A stretch of DNA of 64,000 nt from Teredinibacter haidensis (GCF_014211975.1 NZ_CP060084.1:2542001-2606000); one strand, 5' to 3'. Numbered from the stretch's first letter, positions 26,859-36,502 are shown. The notes: generated by a model not told the origin, from the sequence alone. Translations and numbers: made by a program.

Positions 26859-27860
26859 TTACCCTCTCCCCAAACCAGCGTGGATGTCTGCAACCGACTG
26901 ACGAAGAGCCCCACCCAATGCCGCTATACACCCGTGCAAAATACTCTCTTCAGAATCGCTAGCAACGGTAACGACTGGTGAAAAACTAAAATATTTGACT
27001 GGCACCGTAAGGCTTCGCGACAGATCCGCAGAGATTTTATCCTCACTAATATTTTCGCCACAGATATACAGCACCGATGGCGGTACCTGCCCCATCTGCC
27101 GCTCGTAATAATCCAGCGAGCGCTGCACTTCCAAAATAAAACTATCGAGGGGAATATCATCCAACAAGCCACCGCCGTAGGCGATTTGAAACTGGCGCGA
27201 CAAATACATATTGCCGTTGCGGTACAGGGAAACCGTTCCCGCGCCCTCACAGAGACGCACCATAGCAACGCCACGACTCTGCTCAAGCCCCTGCTCGCAT
27301 AGAAAGGCAAGATTCCTCAATGCCAGCTCTGCAATATCGATGACTTCAAGTACTAAACCAGACTCTTTGACCATCTCTACAAGTGAGTGAATACGGTCAG
27401 TTTCAACCACAACCACGTAGGCCATTTTTTTTCCGGCTTTACTGCCGTCTTGCGGCAACAAAAAAACATCAATCGCAGCTTTTTCAAACGGTATAGAAAT
27501 TAGGTCTTTTATGCGCCAGCGTATTGCTTCTCGCAAATCGCTTTCTGGCACATCAGGCGCCTCAACCAACAATAGTTGATAGTCTCCGCTCGACAGTACA
27601 AGATTGCAGCCACTGTTTTGTAAATCCTGGGACTCGACCCAATCGGAAAGCATTGCCGTTAACTTGGTATCGGCAGACTCATTGAGAAGAATGCGAGAGT
27701 GTAAAACCTGAGGAACGGCATGACCAGCAGTGGAGGGAGATGGCTCTGCAGAGACTGTTTTCACGCCGGAGCATACCGCTACAGCGAGAGCATTCTTTTG
27801 AACCTCTATACCAATCCGGGCCTTGCGAGCTCTGCTCTTTGCAAGTAAATGCTTTATCAT
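26859..27860 (-). CDS. mshI: MSHA biogenesis protein MshI (PilM-like)
   Basis: A 333-residue actin-fold protein of the PilM type and the first gene of the MSHA operon. It begins with a Lys/Arg-rich segment (KHLLAKSRARKARIGIEVQK), then residues typical of the PilM ATPase-like fold, including APDVPESDLREAIRWRIKDLISIPFEKAAIDV (described in pieces) and the late GCIAALGGALR motif. No membrane helix is seen. It probably binds the N-terminal peptide of the PilN-like protein encoded 4 bases downstream. A csrD/mshH gene, which precedes mshI in Vibrio, is not present; trmL lies divergently upstream. Confidence 0.87.
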   Translation of the reverse strand: MIKHLLAKSRARKARIGIEVQKNALAVAVCSGVKTVSAEPSPSTAGHAVPQVLHSRILLNESADTKLTAMLSDWVESQDLQNSGCNLVLSSGDYQLLLVEAPDVPESDLREAIRWRIKDLISIPFEKAAIDVFLLPQDGSKAGKKMAYVVVVETDRIHSLVEMVKESGLVLEVIDIAELALRNLAFLCEQGLEQSRGVAMVRLCEGAGTVSLYRNGNMYLSRQFQIAYGGGLLDDIPLDSFILEVQRSLDYYERQMGQVPPSVLYICGENISEDKISADLSRSLTVPVKYFSFSPVVTVASDSEESILHGCIAALGGALRQSVADIHAGLGRG

Positions 27861-27997
27861 GGATTCCTGCCTGCCCCTCTTGCAGCGACTTACGCGGGGG
27901 TATAGTACTTGCTTATAATAAATCCCCGTTCAATAGCGTTTAGTATAGACTTTACTTACGCTTTTGCTTGTAAGTTACTAGTTATATATGAGTTTTT

Positions 27998-28465
27998 ATG
28001 TTCAAGATAGTGCTTTTCGAACCGGAAATCCCTCCAAACACAGGAAATATCATTCGTTTATGCGCAAATACCGGGTGCCAACTTCACCTTATTGAACCCT
28101 TAGGTTTTATCCTCGACGACAAACGCCTACGTCGAGCAGGCCTGGATTATGCCGAGTGGGAAAGTATTACTCTGCATAAGAACTGGCAGGAATTTATCCT
28201 GCAAACAGACAATACGAAGATCTGGGCCCTGTCGACCAAGGGAACCTGTTGCCATTCCGATGCACCATTTGCACCCGGGGATTATCTGCTATTTGGCCCC
28301 GAAACACGCGGCATTCCGGCCGATATTCGAGAATCGCTACCCTCAGAACAGGTTCTGCGAATCCCCATGTGCCCAGGAAGTCGAAGCATGAATCTTTCTA
28401 ACGCTGCAGCCGTTATTATCTATGAAGCCTGGCGTCAGCACTCGTATTTGGGCGCAACAACTTGA
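27998..28465 (+). CDS. trmL: tRNA (cytidine/uridine-34-2'-O)-methyltransferase TrmL
   Basis: A 155-residue SPOUT methyltransferase matching TrmL (YibK), which methylates the wobble ribose of tRNA-Leu isoacceptors. It shows the N-terminal LFEPEIPPNTGNIIRLCANTG RNA/cofactor region, motif 2 FGPETRGIP and motif 3 IPMCPGSRSMNLSNAAAV that forms the trefoil knot. Length is as expected. It is divergent from the MSHA operon across a 137-base AT-rich region that contains a TATAAT at 27914-27919 and a small inverted repeat ACTTAC / GTAAGT (27954-27975). Confidence 0.95.
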   Translation: MFKIVLFEPEIPPNTGNIIRLCANTGCQLHLIEPLGFILDDKRLRRAGLDYAEWESITLHKNWQEFILQTDNTKIWALSTKGTCCHSDAPFAPGDYLLFGPETRGIPADIRESLPSEQVLRIPMCPGSRSMNLSNAAAVIIYEAWRQHSYLGATT

Positions 28466-28888
28466 ATGCCCAGCCAACAACCAAAACCACGCGCCGTTAT
28501 CAGGCATACCGGTTCTTAGAACATAATCGATATAACAAACAATATCCAACTAAGAGTTGGCTATTATTGGTATACATTCTAAAAACAAGCGAGTATTGGA
28601 TCGATTAATTATTTAACACTAATCTCCACCTGCAACGAGAGCACGTTTTCAGTATTTAGCCTTAACTAAGCACCCTCGGCTTTTTACCGCCTGCCATACA
28701 ACCACTAAGACTAAAGTAATAACAAAATTGTACTCCACCGCCCTGGAGCAATAGCGGTTTTTGAACATATCTTCCCCTCCGCCTGCTAAACTTCGCCGAC
28801 AAAACTATAACGAATAACGACAAAGCGAGCCGGTAAGCCAATGCTTCACAAGAAAACCTATATTGTCTAACAAAAACAGGAGCTATAA
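28466..28888. other. 423-base intergenic region between trmL and mannanase
   Basis: No convincing gene is present. A short hairpin CCAACT-AAG-AGTTGG lies near 28547-28561 and could end the trmL transcript, though no T-run follows. The remainder is AT-rich and presumably holds the mannanase promoter; no operator motif that I recognise stands out. Near the 3' end is an AACAGGAGCT ribosome-binding site for the mannanase gene. Confidence 0.4.
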
Positions 28889-29956
28889 ATGCTAACAAAA
28901 CGACTCATTCGCCTCTTGGTACCGCTATGCCTAGTTTCGGTACTTGGGGTACAAACGGCAAGGGCTGCGCTACCGCCGGTTACGCCCAATGCCTCTCCGG
29001 AGGCCAAAGCGTTACTGAAATATCTGCACCGCGTCTCGGGCAAGAAAATCCTTTCCGGCCAACACAACGCTCCTCTCAACGGTTCAAACCGTTTACCAGG
29101 CATGCACAAACAAACTGGAGAGTACCCCGCCATTTTCGGACAGGACTTCGGGTTTAGTGAGCCAGGCTCATGGGACGGTATCAACTTTCGACAGAATATT
29201 GTTAACGAAGCCATACGTCGCCACGAACAAGGCTTTATCAATACCATTATGTGGCATGCTGTTGTTCCTACGCAGGACGAACCAGGCAATTTTGCCACAG
29301 CGATTCAAACCCAGCTTAGCGATGAACAATGGGGAGAGCTAACTACCCCGGGAACAGCGTTGAACGAACGCTGGAAGTCCCAGGTCGATGTTATTGCCTG
29401 GCACCTTAAACAGTTGCAGTACGCAGGCGTTCCGGTTTTGTGGCGGCCTTACCACGAAATGAACGGCTTCTGGTTCTGGTGGGGCTCTCGCCAAGGGCCG
29501 GATGGCTACGAAAAGCTTTGGCGCATGCTGTTCGACCGCTTGGTCGGCTTTCACAAGATCGACAACTTGATCTGGGTATGGAATGCCAACGAAGTGAAGG
29601 AAAACGTACCCGACTACAAACTGTTCTATCCTGGTCACGATGTTGTCGATATCCTGGCAACCGACGTCTACACCAAGCGTTATGACGACGAAAATTACAA
29701 CCAACTGTTAAAGCTTGCCGATGGACGCCCCATTGCGTTAGGCGAAGTTGGTGGCCTGCCATCTACAGAAACCTTGGAAAAACAAAATCAGTGGGTGTGG
29801 TTTATGAGCTGGCGCGATCCAGATAACTTCTTTTGGGGCGATGGCGATTCACTGCGTCAGCTGTTCCAATACAAACCGACAACATCCTGGCATGAACTGC
29901 CCTGGGTGAAGAAAGAAGGCTCAGCCATCAAGCTTCACTCCCCAGTCTTGCGATAA
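28889..29956 (+). CDS. Secreted GH26 beta-mannanase
   Basis: A 355-residue exported endo-beta-1,4-mannanase-type glycoside hydrolase of family 26. The signal peptide ends near residue 26 (VQTARA). The (beta/alpha)8 catalytic domain follows with no carbohydrate-binding module. The acid/base Glu190 lies in WRPYHEMNG, followed by the aromatic FWFWWG subsite, and the nucleophile Glu286 lies in IALGEVGG. The HNAPL and MWHAVVP phrases near residues 59 and 121 also fit the family. It likely cleaves mannan or glucomannan for uptake. It is monocistronic with its own terminator. Exact substrate preference cannot be read from sequence. Confidence 0.93.
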   Translation: MLTKRLIRLLVPLCLVSVLGVQTARAALPPVTPNASPEAKALLKYLHRVSGKKILSGQHNAPLNGSNRLPGMHKQTGEYPAIFGQDFGFSEPGSWDGINFRQNIVNEAIRRHEQGFINTIMWHAVVPTQDEPGNFATAIQTQLSDEQWGELTTPGTALNERWKSQVDVIAWHLKQLQYAGVPVLWRPYHEMNGFWFWWGSRQGPDGYEKLWRMLFDRLVGFHKIDNLIWVWNANEVKENVPDYKLFYPGHDVVDILATDVYTKRYDDENYNQLLKLADGRPIALGEVGGLPSTETLEKQNQWVWFMSWRDPDNFFWGDGDSLRQLFQYKPTTSWHELPWVKKEGSAIKLHSPVLR

Positions 29957-29964
29957 CACACTGA

Positions 29965-29987
29965 GGGCACCTTGAGGGTGCCCTTTT
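29965..29987 (+). terminator. Intrinsic terminator of the mannanase gene
   Basis: GGGCACC pairs with GGTGCCC around a 5-base loop and is followed by TTTT, 9 bases after the stop codon. Confidence 0.8.
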
Positions 29988-30032
29988 GTCGGCGATTACG
30001 GGGCTGAGAGCACCGTATTATTCAGACGTACA

Positions 30033-31481
30033 CTAAGAATCCTCCATAATACGGCTATCGAGTTCGTCCTCCTCATGCACGTCAGCAGCATCAATCTCCA
30101 GCGGCGCTTCAATGGCTTCGAAGCCACTCCCCTCGCCTTCTTCACCACTGACAGCTTCCACCGAAGACTGCAAGCCAATATGGTAAGCAGCAAAGCCCGG
30201 ATACATAACTTGATTCAGGGCCATACCAATTACACGCCCGTTATAGGGCGCTATAACCTCATGTCGCTGATTGGTAATGGGGTCTGTAATCACACCAAGG
30301 ATTTCACCTACCGCAACGCGATCACCCAACTCAACTTCGCTAAACAGGATTCCGCCGGAAATCGCTCTTACCCATTGAGACTTGTAGTAAATCGGCTCCG
30401 CCTTCAATTGCCAGAACTGTCTGCGATCGAGCATGCCTAGATTGTCCAGCAAGGTTTTTACACTTTTGATACCGTGATTAACGGCTGTCTTTTGCAGCTG
30501 CTGAGGCTGCCCAGCTTCCAGTGTCACAGCGGGAATGCCAAATTCGACACTAGCTCGACGCAGGCACCCTGGCGTACCCTCACTGTGAACCACAACAATA
30601 GAGCCCATTTTTTTTGCTAAGTCAGCCACCCGTGGCAGTGTCAGATCTGCCCGGAGCTGAGGCAGATTGGTCCTGCGAAACGAGCCAGTGTGCAAATCCA
30701 CCAACATATCGCAGTGGCGAACAACGCCGTCAAAAAAGGAACTGGCAATACGTGATGCCGAGCTTCCATGGGCATTACCAGGGAAGTAACGATTTAAATC
30801 TCGTCGATCTGGCAGATAGCGGGATGAACGGCGAAACCCCTGTAAATTCACAATAGGCACACCTATAACGGTACCCGCCAACTCCGCTGGGTCTATGCTA
30901 TACAGTACATGGCGAACAACTTCGATACCGTTCAACTCATCCCCATGAATAGCCGCCGTCAAACAAACTGTTGGGCCCGGCTTAAGACCATGTACCACAA
31001 GTACCGCGGAGGGGGCCGAAATCCCCATAAACGATACATCTGGAGACCAGGACAAACGCGTGGATGTGCCGGCAGGCACCTCGTTGTCGAGTAGCACCAA
31101 AGGTTCCTGTACCACCTCCGGGTCTATTGATAGAGTCTCCGGCTCAGGCGTCTCTAGCGGTTCCTCAATTGGCTGTTCATCAAAGCTGGCGTCCTTCGGG
31201 ACTTCCAACGTGACTTTCTCGACGGGCGGTGTTGGCGGTGTTTCCATCGGTTCCAGCACCACCTCTTTCAAATCGATATTTTCGGCTTGCTTTAACGCCA
31301 CAGCCGACGGTGTAGGCGACGGAGGCTCCTCTGGAGCCTGTACTTCTGCCTCGTCATAAACATAGCTCTCAGCCTCTGCACCAGCGGGGTTATCGCTCTC
31401 CTCGCTGGCGAACAAGGCAAGCGGTAATAGTATTAATAAAGCCGCAAAAACAAAGTGCGTGGGGGCACTCACTCTTAGCAT
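30033..31481 (-). CDS. Exported aspartoacylase/succinylglutamate desuccinylase-family protein
   Basis: A 482-residue M14-like metallo-hydrolase of the AstE/AspA superfamily. I start it at the ATG at 31481 (GGAG upstream), giving a clear signal sequence (VFAALLILLPLALFA). After it comes an unusual acidic, proline-rich stretch of about 100 residues (PEEPP, PPTPP, TPEPE). The catalytic domain follows, with zinc ligands in AAIHGDELNG and DLHTGS and a likely catalytic Glu in TLEAGQ. A C-terminal biotinyl-like beta domain (about 380-450, with GDRVAVGEILGVI) precedes an acidic tail. The extracytoplasmic location is unlike the cytoplasmic AstE. The substrate is unknown. Confidence 0.82.
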   Translation of the reverse strand: MLRVSAPTHFVFAALLILLPLALFASEESDNPAGAEAESYVYDEAEVQAPEEPPSPTPSAVALKQAENIDLKEVVLEPMETPPTPPVEKVTLEVPKDASFDEQPIEEPLETPEPETLSIDPEVVQEPLVLLDNEVPAGTSTRLSWSPDVSFMGISAPSAVLVVHGLKPGPTVCLTAAIHGDELNGIEVVRHVLYSIDPAELAGTVIGVPIVNLQGFRRSSRYLPDRRDLNRYFPGNAHGSSASRIASSFFDGVVRHCDMLVDLHTGSFRRTNLPQLRADLTLPRVADLAKKMGSIVVVHSEGTPGCLRRASVEFGIPAVTLEAGQPQQLQKTAVNHGIKSVKTLLDNLGMLDRRQFWQLKAEPIYYKSQWVRAISGGILFSEVELGDRVAVGEILGVITDPITNQRHEVIAPYNGRVIGMALNQVMYPGFAAYHIGLQSSVEAVSGEEGEGSGFEAIEAPLEIDAADVHEEDELDSRIMEDS

Positions 31482-31611
31482 CCAATGTCTCCACAAAATT
31501 TTATGCCGGTTAATGATATACCTAATATACATTCGGTGACTTATCTGTCATTCAGTTCTGTCAAATATCTGGTAGAATCTGCGGCTTTGCAAAATCAAGG
31601 GCCACAGGTCA

Positions 31612-33573
31612 ATGCTCGACAAAAATATCCTTTCCCAGCTTACACAGTTAAAATCAGACATACAGGCTTCAAAGGAATACGCTCAAGGCACGGTTGCTGG
31701 CACCAATGGCCGCTTCGGGTTTGTTCGCTTGGAAGATGGAAGGGACGCCTTCCTCTCCCCTGAAAAAATGCTGCATGTCATCCCCGGTGACAAGGTTAAA
31801 ATCAGCCTTACAACCAATAATAAAGGTCAACTGGAAGGCACCCTGGAAGAGCTTGTGGAGCAATCCCTCACCCGCTTCTTAGGCCAGTACCGATCCTCTA
31901 AAAAAGGCCACTTCGTCGTTCCTCTGGGAGAAGCCCCTGGGATGAAGTCGTCGCCTATGAACCGCTGGATATTTTTACCACCCAAAGCCCGTGGCCGCTG
32001 TAAAGATGGTGATATGGTTGTCGCCCGTCTGCAGCAACATCCATACAAAGATGGCAAGGCGTCTGCGAAGATTCTCGAACGCATTGGTCAGGAAGATGAC
32101 GCCTATATCGAGCGCCGCTATATCGCCGCCAAATACGACCTGATTCCTCGCTACAGCGAAAGTGCACAGAAACAAAGCAAAACTATCGAAAAAAGCTTTC
32201 AGGAGATACAGTTTGGTGATGACCGACTGGATCTAACGACAGAACCTTTCGTCACCATCGATTCGGCGTCAACCCGCGATATGGACGATGCTCTGGCCTT
32301 GCAGAAGATAGATGTAGACGGCAAATATGAATATCAACTGCAGGTAGCCATTGCCGACCCCGCCAGTTTTATTGGACAGAACTCCGCATTGGCGCAAAGC
32401 ACACTAAAAAATGCGCAAAGCATCTACCTCTTAGGCGGTGCAGTCCCTATGCTGCCAGAAGCCCTGGCAAACGAATGTTTTTCTTTACATGAGGCTGCAA
32501 ACAGGCCCTCCCTAGTGTGCAAGCAAACCTATAGCGCAAAGGGTGAGCTGACGGGCTACAGCTTTCACAAAGCGCTAATTTGTTCACAACATAAACTCAG
32601 CTACAAAGGTGTTGCCGCCTTACTGGCTGGAGAAGAAGAATGCGAGCTGAGCAACCTGCCTGAGAACATTCAACAAATGCTCAAAGACCTGTCCGAACTC
32701 GCCGAGCTGAGAACCGCCTACCGCAAGGCCGAGTACCTAGTGGGTGATGAACAACTGGAATACGATATTCATCTCTCCGACAAGGGTAAAATCGAGAAAA
32801 CGACCCCGCGTAGTCGCACCAGGGCCCATCAGATCGTTGAGGAATCCATGCTCGCCACAAATTTTTGCGCGGGCGAATTCCTCAAACAAAAAGGTATGGG
32901 CCTGTTTACCATTCACGCCGGCTTCAGAGTTGATCGACTGGGCGAAGTTAAAGCACTGCTCAAGGAAGAAGGTTTCGAGCACGAAGACCTTCAAACTGAA
33001 AGCGGCTATCTCACGCTAATTAAAGACATCGCAGCGTCGAATAAAGCTCACCTTTTGTCCCCGCTTCGTCGCATGATGCCGAGCAGCGAATTGAGCATAG
33101 ATCCAGCGGCTCACTTGGGTATTGGCATGCCGCACTACGCCACTATCACATCCCCCATTCGCCGCTATGCCGATCTATATAACCATTGGGCAATACACAA
33201 CCAGCTCAATAAAAGCAGTTTCTCCGCTATCAAAGATGAAAATAAAACGTCCATACAAAACGCTCTGACCTATGGCCGGCAAGCCGACAGAGAGCTTTTC
33301 CAATGGCTGACCTGCCAATATGCCGAAAAGCTGATCGGCACTACAGGTAAAGCAAAAATACGCATTGTTACCCAGCAAGGCTTTGGTGCTCGCCTGTTAG
33401 ACAGTGGAATTGACGGATTTATTTTGTTCACGAAAAAACAAGAAAAATCCTTCGACGCTAAACGCATGACCTTGACCGTAAACGAACATACTTACGCTCT
33501 GGAACAGGAAGTTGAAATTAAAGTGGAAAGTGTGGATATGGACAAACGCCGCATTGCATATAGTGTTATATAA
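31612..33573 (+). CDS. rnb: Exoribonuclease II
   Basis: A 653-residue RNB-family 3'-5' exoribonuclease, close to E. coli RNase II in length. N-terminal cold-shock/OB domains (with GRFGFVRLEDGRDAFLSP near residue 32) are followed by the RNB catalytic domain. Its metal-binding motif is TIDSASTRDMDDAL near residues 219-232 and it includes TSPIRRYADLYNH. A C-terminal S1 domain ends the protein. RNase R would be longer and have a basic tail, so RNase II is preferred. It is divergent from the aspartoacylase-like gene with a strong terminator downstream. Confidence 0.93.
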   Translation: MLDKNILSQLTQLKSDIQASKEYAQGTVAGTNGRFGFVRLEDGRDAFLSPEKMLHVIPGDKVKISLTTNNKGQLEGTLEELVEQSLTRFLGQYRSSKKGHFVVPLGEAPGMKSSPMNRWIFLPPKARGRCKDGDMVVARLQQHPYKDGKASAKILERIGQEDDAYIERRYIAAKYDLIPRYSESAQKQSKTIEKSFQEIQFGDDRLDLTTEPFVTIDSASTRDMDDALALQKIDVDGKYEYQLQVAIADPASFIGQNSALAQSTLKNAQSIYLLGGAVPMLPEALANECFSLHEAANRPSLVCKQTYSAKGELTGYSFHKALICSQHKLSYKGVAALLAGEEECELSNLPENIQQMLKDLSELAELRTAYRKAEYLVGDEQLEYDIHLSDKGKIEKTTPRSRTRAHQIVEESMLATNFCAGEFLKQKGMGLFTIHAGFRVDRLGEVKALLKEEGFEHEDLQTESGYLTLIKDIAASNKAHLLSPLRRMMPSSELSIDPAAHLGIGMPHYATITSPIRRYADLYNHWAIHNQLNKSSFSAIKDENKTSIQNALTYGRQADRELFQWLTCQYAEKLIGTTGKAKIRIVTQQGFGARLLDSGIDGFILFTKKQEKSFDAKRMTLTVNEHTYALEQEVEIKVESVDMDKRRIAYSVI

Positions 33574-33598
33574 AACTAACACGGACTAGCTGTTAGAA

Positions 33599-33623
33599 GG
33601 GGGCTCTAGAGCCCCCTTTTTTT
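33599..33623 (+). terminator. Intrinsic terminator of rnb
   Basis: A perfect 18-base palindrome (GGGGGCTC / GAGCCCCC arms) at 33599-33616 followed by seven T, 26 bases after the rnb stop. Confidence 0.9.
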
Positions 33624-33847
33624 GAGAATAAAAAACCCAGACAAAAGCTCTTCAATTGCACCACCATCGCACCAAGTTAAAGCGAATAAATTTTACTTTA
33701 ACTCTTCATCGTGGTCTAAGGTGCAACACCTCCCACCAAAAAACTCCCCATTTTCGTGCACTACCTAGCATTCAGGCCGCCCTTAATTTGTATTAAATGC
33801 CCATATAACCAATTGTTTTTTAACTGAATTTCGTCTGACAAACCAAG

Positions 33848-33864
33848 TTGGCAAGGGAATTGCC
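33848..33864 (+). promoter_or_regulatory. Sigma-54 (RpoN) promoter of the nitrate-type ABC operon
   Basis: TTGGCAAG-GGAA-TTGCC contains the invariant GG (33850-33851) and GC (33862-33863) exactly 10 bases apart, as required for -24/-12 recognition by RpoN. It lies about 130 bases before the chosen nrtA start. Upstream, GCACC/GGTGC half-sites that resemble NtrC recognition arms occur at 33658-33663, 33669-33674 and 33720-33724, but no complete NtrC dyad was seen. Nitrogen-limitation control through NtrC is inferred. Confidence 0.72.
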
Positions 33865-33995
33865 ATTTCATAGGCACGCATTTGCGAATGGCACAGTAAT
33901 TTTTAATCGGCCGTTTTTAAGCACACTTTTAGTACACGGTGTGTGTATAGAACTTGATTCAGCCACACAGCCACCTGACTTTTGGGATTAAAAAA

Positions 33996-35402
33996 ATGGG
34001 ACACTACTCTTCAATCTATCGAAAAATTAAAAAACTTTCATCGGTGATGCTTTCGGCATTATTGATTGCAACAACAGCCAGCAACGTTATTGCAGAAGAA
34101 CTTAAACTAGAAAAAGACGAATTAACATTTGGCTTTATTAAATTAACCGATATGGCCCCACTCGCTATTGCGTACGAACAGGGATTTTTTGAAGACGAAG
34201 GACTATTTGTCACCTTGGAGGCACAAGCAAACTGGAAAGTACTCCTCGACGGTGTCATCGATGGCAACCTCGATGGAGCCCATATGCTAGCAGGGCAACC
34301 ATTGGGAGCTACTATTGGCTACGGCACCAAAGCTCATATAGTGACCGCGTTCAGTATGGATCTGAACGGTAATGGCATTACAGTTTCCAACGAAATTTGG
34401 AAGCAAATGAAACCCAATATCCCCGTTAAAAATGGGAAGCCCGTTCACCCTATTAGCGCCGAAGCACTTAAACCGGTTGTCGAAAAGTACAAGTCCCAAG
34501 GCAAGCCTTTTAACATGGGAATGGTTTTCCCTGTTTCCACGCATAACTACGAACTGCGCTACTGGTTAGCCGCCGGTGGAATTGAACCCGGCTACTACGG
34601 CCCCGGCTCTTCCGGTACGGTTGGCCAGATATCAGCAGACACCCTTCTTTCTGTAACACCGCCACCGCAAATGCCCGCCACTATGGAAGCCGGAACCATT
34701 TACGGGTACTGCGTGGGCGAACCCTGGAACCAACAAGCCGTATTTAAAGGTATTGGTGTGCCAGTCATTACCGATTACGAGATATGGAAAAATAATCCAG
34801 AAAAGGTATTTGGTGTATCCAGCGACTGGGCAGAAAAATACCCCAACACTCACCTGGCAGTTGTAAAAGCGCTCATTCGTGCAGCCCAATGGCTCGATGA
34901 AAAAAATAATGTGAACCGTAAAGCCGCCGTAAAAATTCTGTCGCAGCCAAACTACGTCGGCGCCGATGCAGAGGTCATCGCCAACTCTATGACAGGCACA
35001 TTTGAATATGAAAAAGGTGATGTGCGAGAAGTACCCGACTTCAACGTTTTTTTCCGTTACTACGCCACCTACCCCTTCTATTCAGACGCAATATGGTACC
35101 TCACTCAAATGCGCCGCTGGGGTCAGATCAGCGAAGACAAGCCCGACAACTGGTATCACGATATAGCCAAGAAAGTATACAAACCTGACGTTTATATGAA
35201 AGCCGCAAAAATGCTAGTTACAGAAGGCAAAGTAAAAAAAGAAGACTTCCCCTTTGGCACGGACGGCTATCGTGAACCACAAAAAGAGTTTATCGACAAT
35301 ATGTCTTTCGATGGCAAGAAGCCAAACGAATATCTTGCACAATTCCCCATTGGTTTGAAATCCGGTGAAACCGTTTCGGCTACTGGAGTTGTTAAGAAAT
35401 AA
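33996..35402 (+). CDS. nrtA: Nitrate/nitrite-type ABC transporter substrate-binding protein
   Basis: A 468-residue periplasmic binding protein of the NrtA/CmpA family. Started at the ATG at 33996 (a TTG 14 codons upstream is open), it has a signal peptide ending near ASNVIA. The family fold is seen in GFIKLTDMAPLAIAYEQGFFEDEGLFV, AHMLAGQPLGATIGYG and the ligand-site region GMVFPVSTHNYELRYWLAAGGI. It shows the Gly-Tyr-Cys-Val-Gly-Glu-Pro-Trp-Asn phrase typical of nitrate binders. Bicarbonate (CmpA), nitrite and cyanate are alternative ligands; the sigma-54 promoter favours a nitrogen source. No nitrate reductase lies in the window. Confidence 0.88.
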   Translation: MGHYSSIYRKIKKLSSVMLSALLIATTASNVIAEELKLEKDELTFGFIKLTDMAPLAIAYEQGFFEDEGLFVTLEAQANWKVLLDGVIDGNLDGAHMLAGQPLGATIGYGTKAHIVTAFSMDLNGNGITVSNEIWKQMKPNIPVKNGKPVHPISAEALKPVVEKYKSQGKPFNMGMVFPVSTHNYELRYWLAAGGIEPGYYGPGSSGTVGQISADTLLSVTPPPQMPATMEAGTIYGYCVGEPWNQQAVFKGIGVPVITDYEIWKNNPEKVFGVSSDWAEKYPNTHLAVVKALIRAAQWLDEKNNVNRKAAVKILSQPNYVGADAEVIANSMTGTFEYEKGDVREVPDFNVFFRYYATYPFYSDAIWYLTQMRRWGQISEDKPDNWYHDIAKKVYKPDVYMKAAKMLVTEGKVKKEDFPFGTDGYREPQKEFIDNMSFDGKKPNEYLAQFPIGLKSGETVSATGVVKK

Positions 35403-35475
35403 CATTCATCCGTTTGCGCGGTGGTTCTCCACCGCCTTTTTTTGGCTATTGATTTATATTGAACGGGTTGGAATT

Positions 35476-36492
35476 ATGATTAATAAATTCATACATATTT
35501 TGGAAATTTCAGGGCTTACCTGGTTTGTACCACTTGCGCGCCTTGCCGCAGGCGAATCTCCTAAAGAACAGTTAAGACAACTCTGGCTGGTAATGGGCAT
35601 ACCCATTGTTGCATTTTCTGTTTTCCTTCTCTTATGGGCACAGCTGTCGAGTCAGGTTGTCACCAGCCTGGGTACAATCCCAGGTCCTACAGCCGTTTAT
35701 ACGCAAGCAGCGAATCTGTGGCAAGATCACAAATATCAACGAGAAAAATCCTCCAGTTTCTATGAACGCCAGAAGGCTCGCAATGCGAAATATGAAGATC
35801 AGGGAAAAACTGAAAAAATAAAATGGAGAGATTACACCGGTTCGCCAACTTATTTTGATCAAATATGGACAAGCATCAAAACCGTATTTATGGGCTTTTT
35901 AATCGCCACCTTTGTAGCTGTACCTTTGGGGATATTGTGTGGATTGAGCACAACATTCAACTCAGCTATGAATCCGATAATTCAATTATTTAAACCTGTG
36001 TCTCCGCTAGCATGGCTGCCGATTGTCACCATGATAGTGAGCGCAACCTATGTTACCGCCGACAACTCCTGGTTCAGTAAATCGTTTTTAAACTCGGCAA
36101 TTACCGTAACCCTATGCTCACTTTGGCCAACACTTATCAATACCGCTCTGGGCGTATCCTCAATCGATAAGGATTTAATGAATGTTGGAAAAGTGTTGCA
36201 ACTAGGCTGGTTTACCAAAGTAACAAAATTGGTCTTACCTTCTTCATTGCCCCTTATATTTACCGGCCTACGTTTATCTTTAGGTGTTGGTTGGATGGTA
36301 CTAATCGCTGCAGAAATGCTAGCCCAGAACCCAGGCTTGGGTAAATTTGTTTGGGACGAATTCCAAAACGGAAGCTCCAATTCTCTGGGCCGTATTATGG
36401 TTGCTGTACTAACCATCGGTATTATTGGCTTTCTGTTGGATAGAATCATGTTCACCCTGCAAAATCTGTTTACCTTTGGCGACAAGCGCTAG
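35476..36492 (+). CDS. nrtB: Nitrate-type ABC transporter permease
   Basis: A 338-residue integral membrane permease of the NrtB family. Its start at 35476 (MINKFIHILEISGL) avoids overlap with the binding-protein gene. An N-terminal membrane segment (about 37-60) is followed by a polar insert (about 80-130) and five or more helices. The cytoplasmic EAA-like loop is visible in DKDLMNVGKVLQLGWFTKVTKLVLPSSLPLIFTGLR (given in part), the coupling helix that meets the ATPase. It forms an operon with genes on either side (73 and 10 bases). Confidence 0.88.
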   Translation: MINKFIHILEISGLTWFVPLARLAAGESPKEQLRQLWLVMGIPIVAFSVFLLLWAQLSSQVVTSLGTIPGPTAVYTQAANLWQDHKYQREKSSSFYERQKARNAKYEDQGKTEKIKWRDYTGSPTYFDQIWTSIKTVFMGFLIATFVAVPLGILCGLSTTFNSAMNPIIQLFKPVSPLAWLPIVTMIVSATYVTADNSWFSKSFLNSAITVTLCSLWPTLINTALGVSSIDKDLMNVGKVLQLGWFTKVTKLVLPSSLPLIFTGLRLSLGVGWMVLIAAEMLAQNPGLGKFVWDEFQNGSSNSLGRIMVAVLTIGIIGFLLDRIMFTLQNLFTFGDKR

Positions 36493-36502
36493 GAGCATTA
36501 AA

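Noticed and set aside
27954..27975. ACTTAC/GTAAGT inverted repeat between mshI and trmL
   Set aside because: Six-base arms in an AT-rich region are expected by chance; noted only within the trmL entry.
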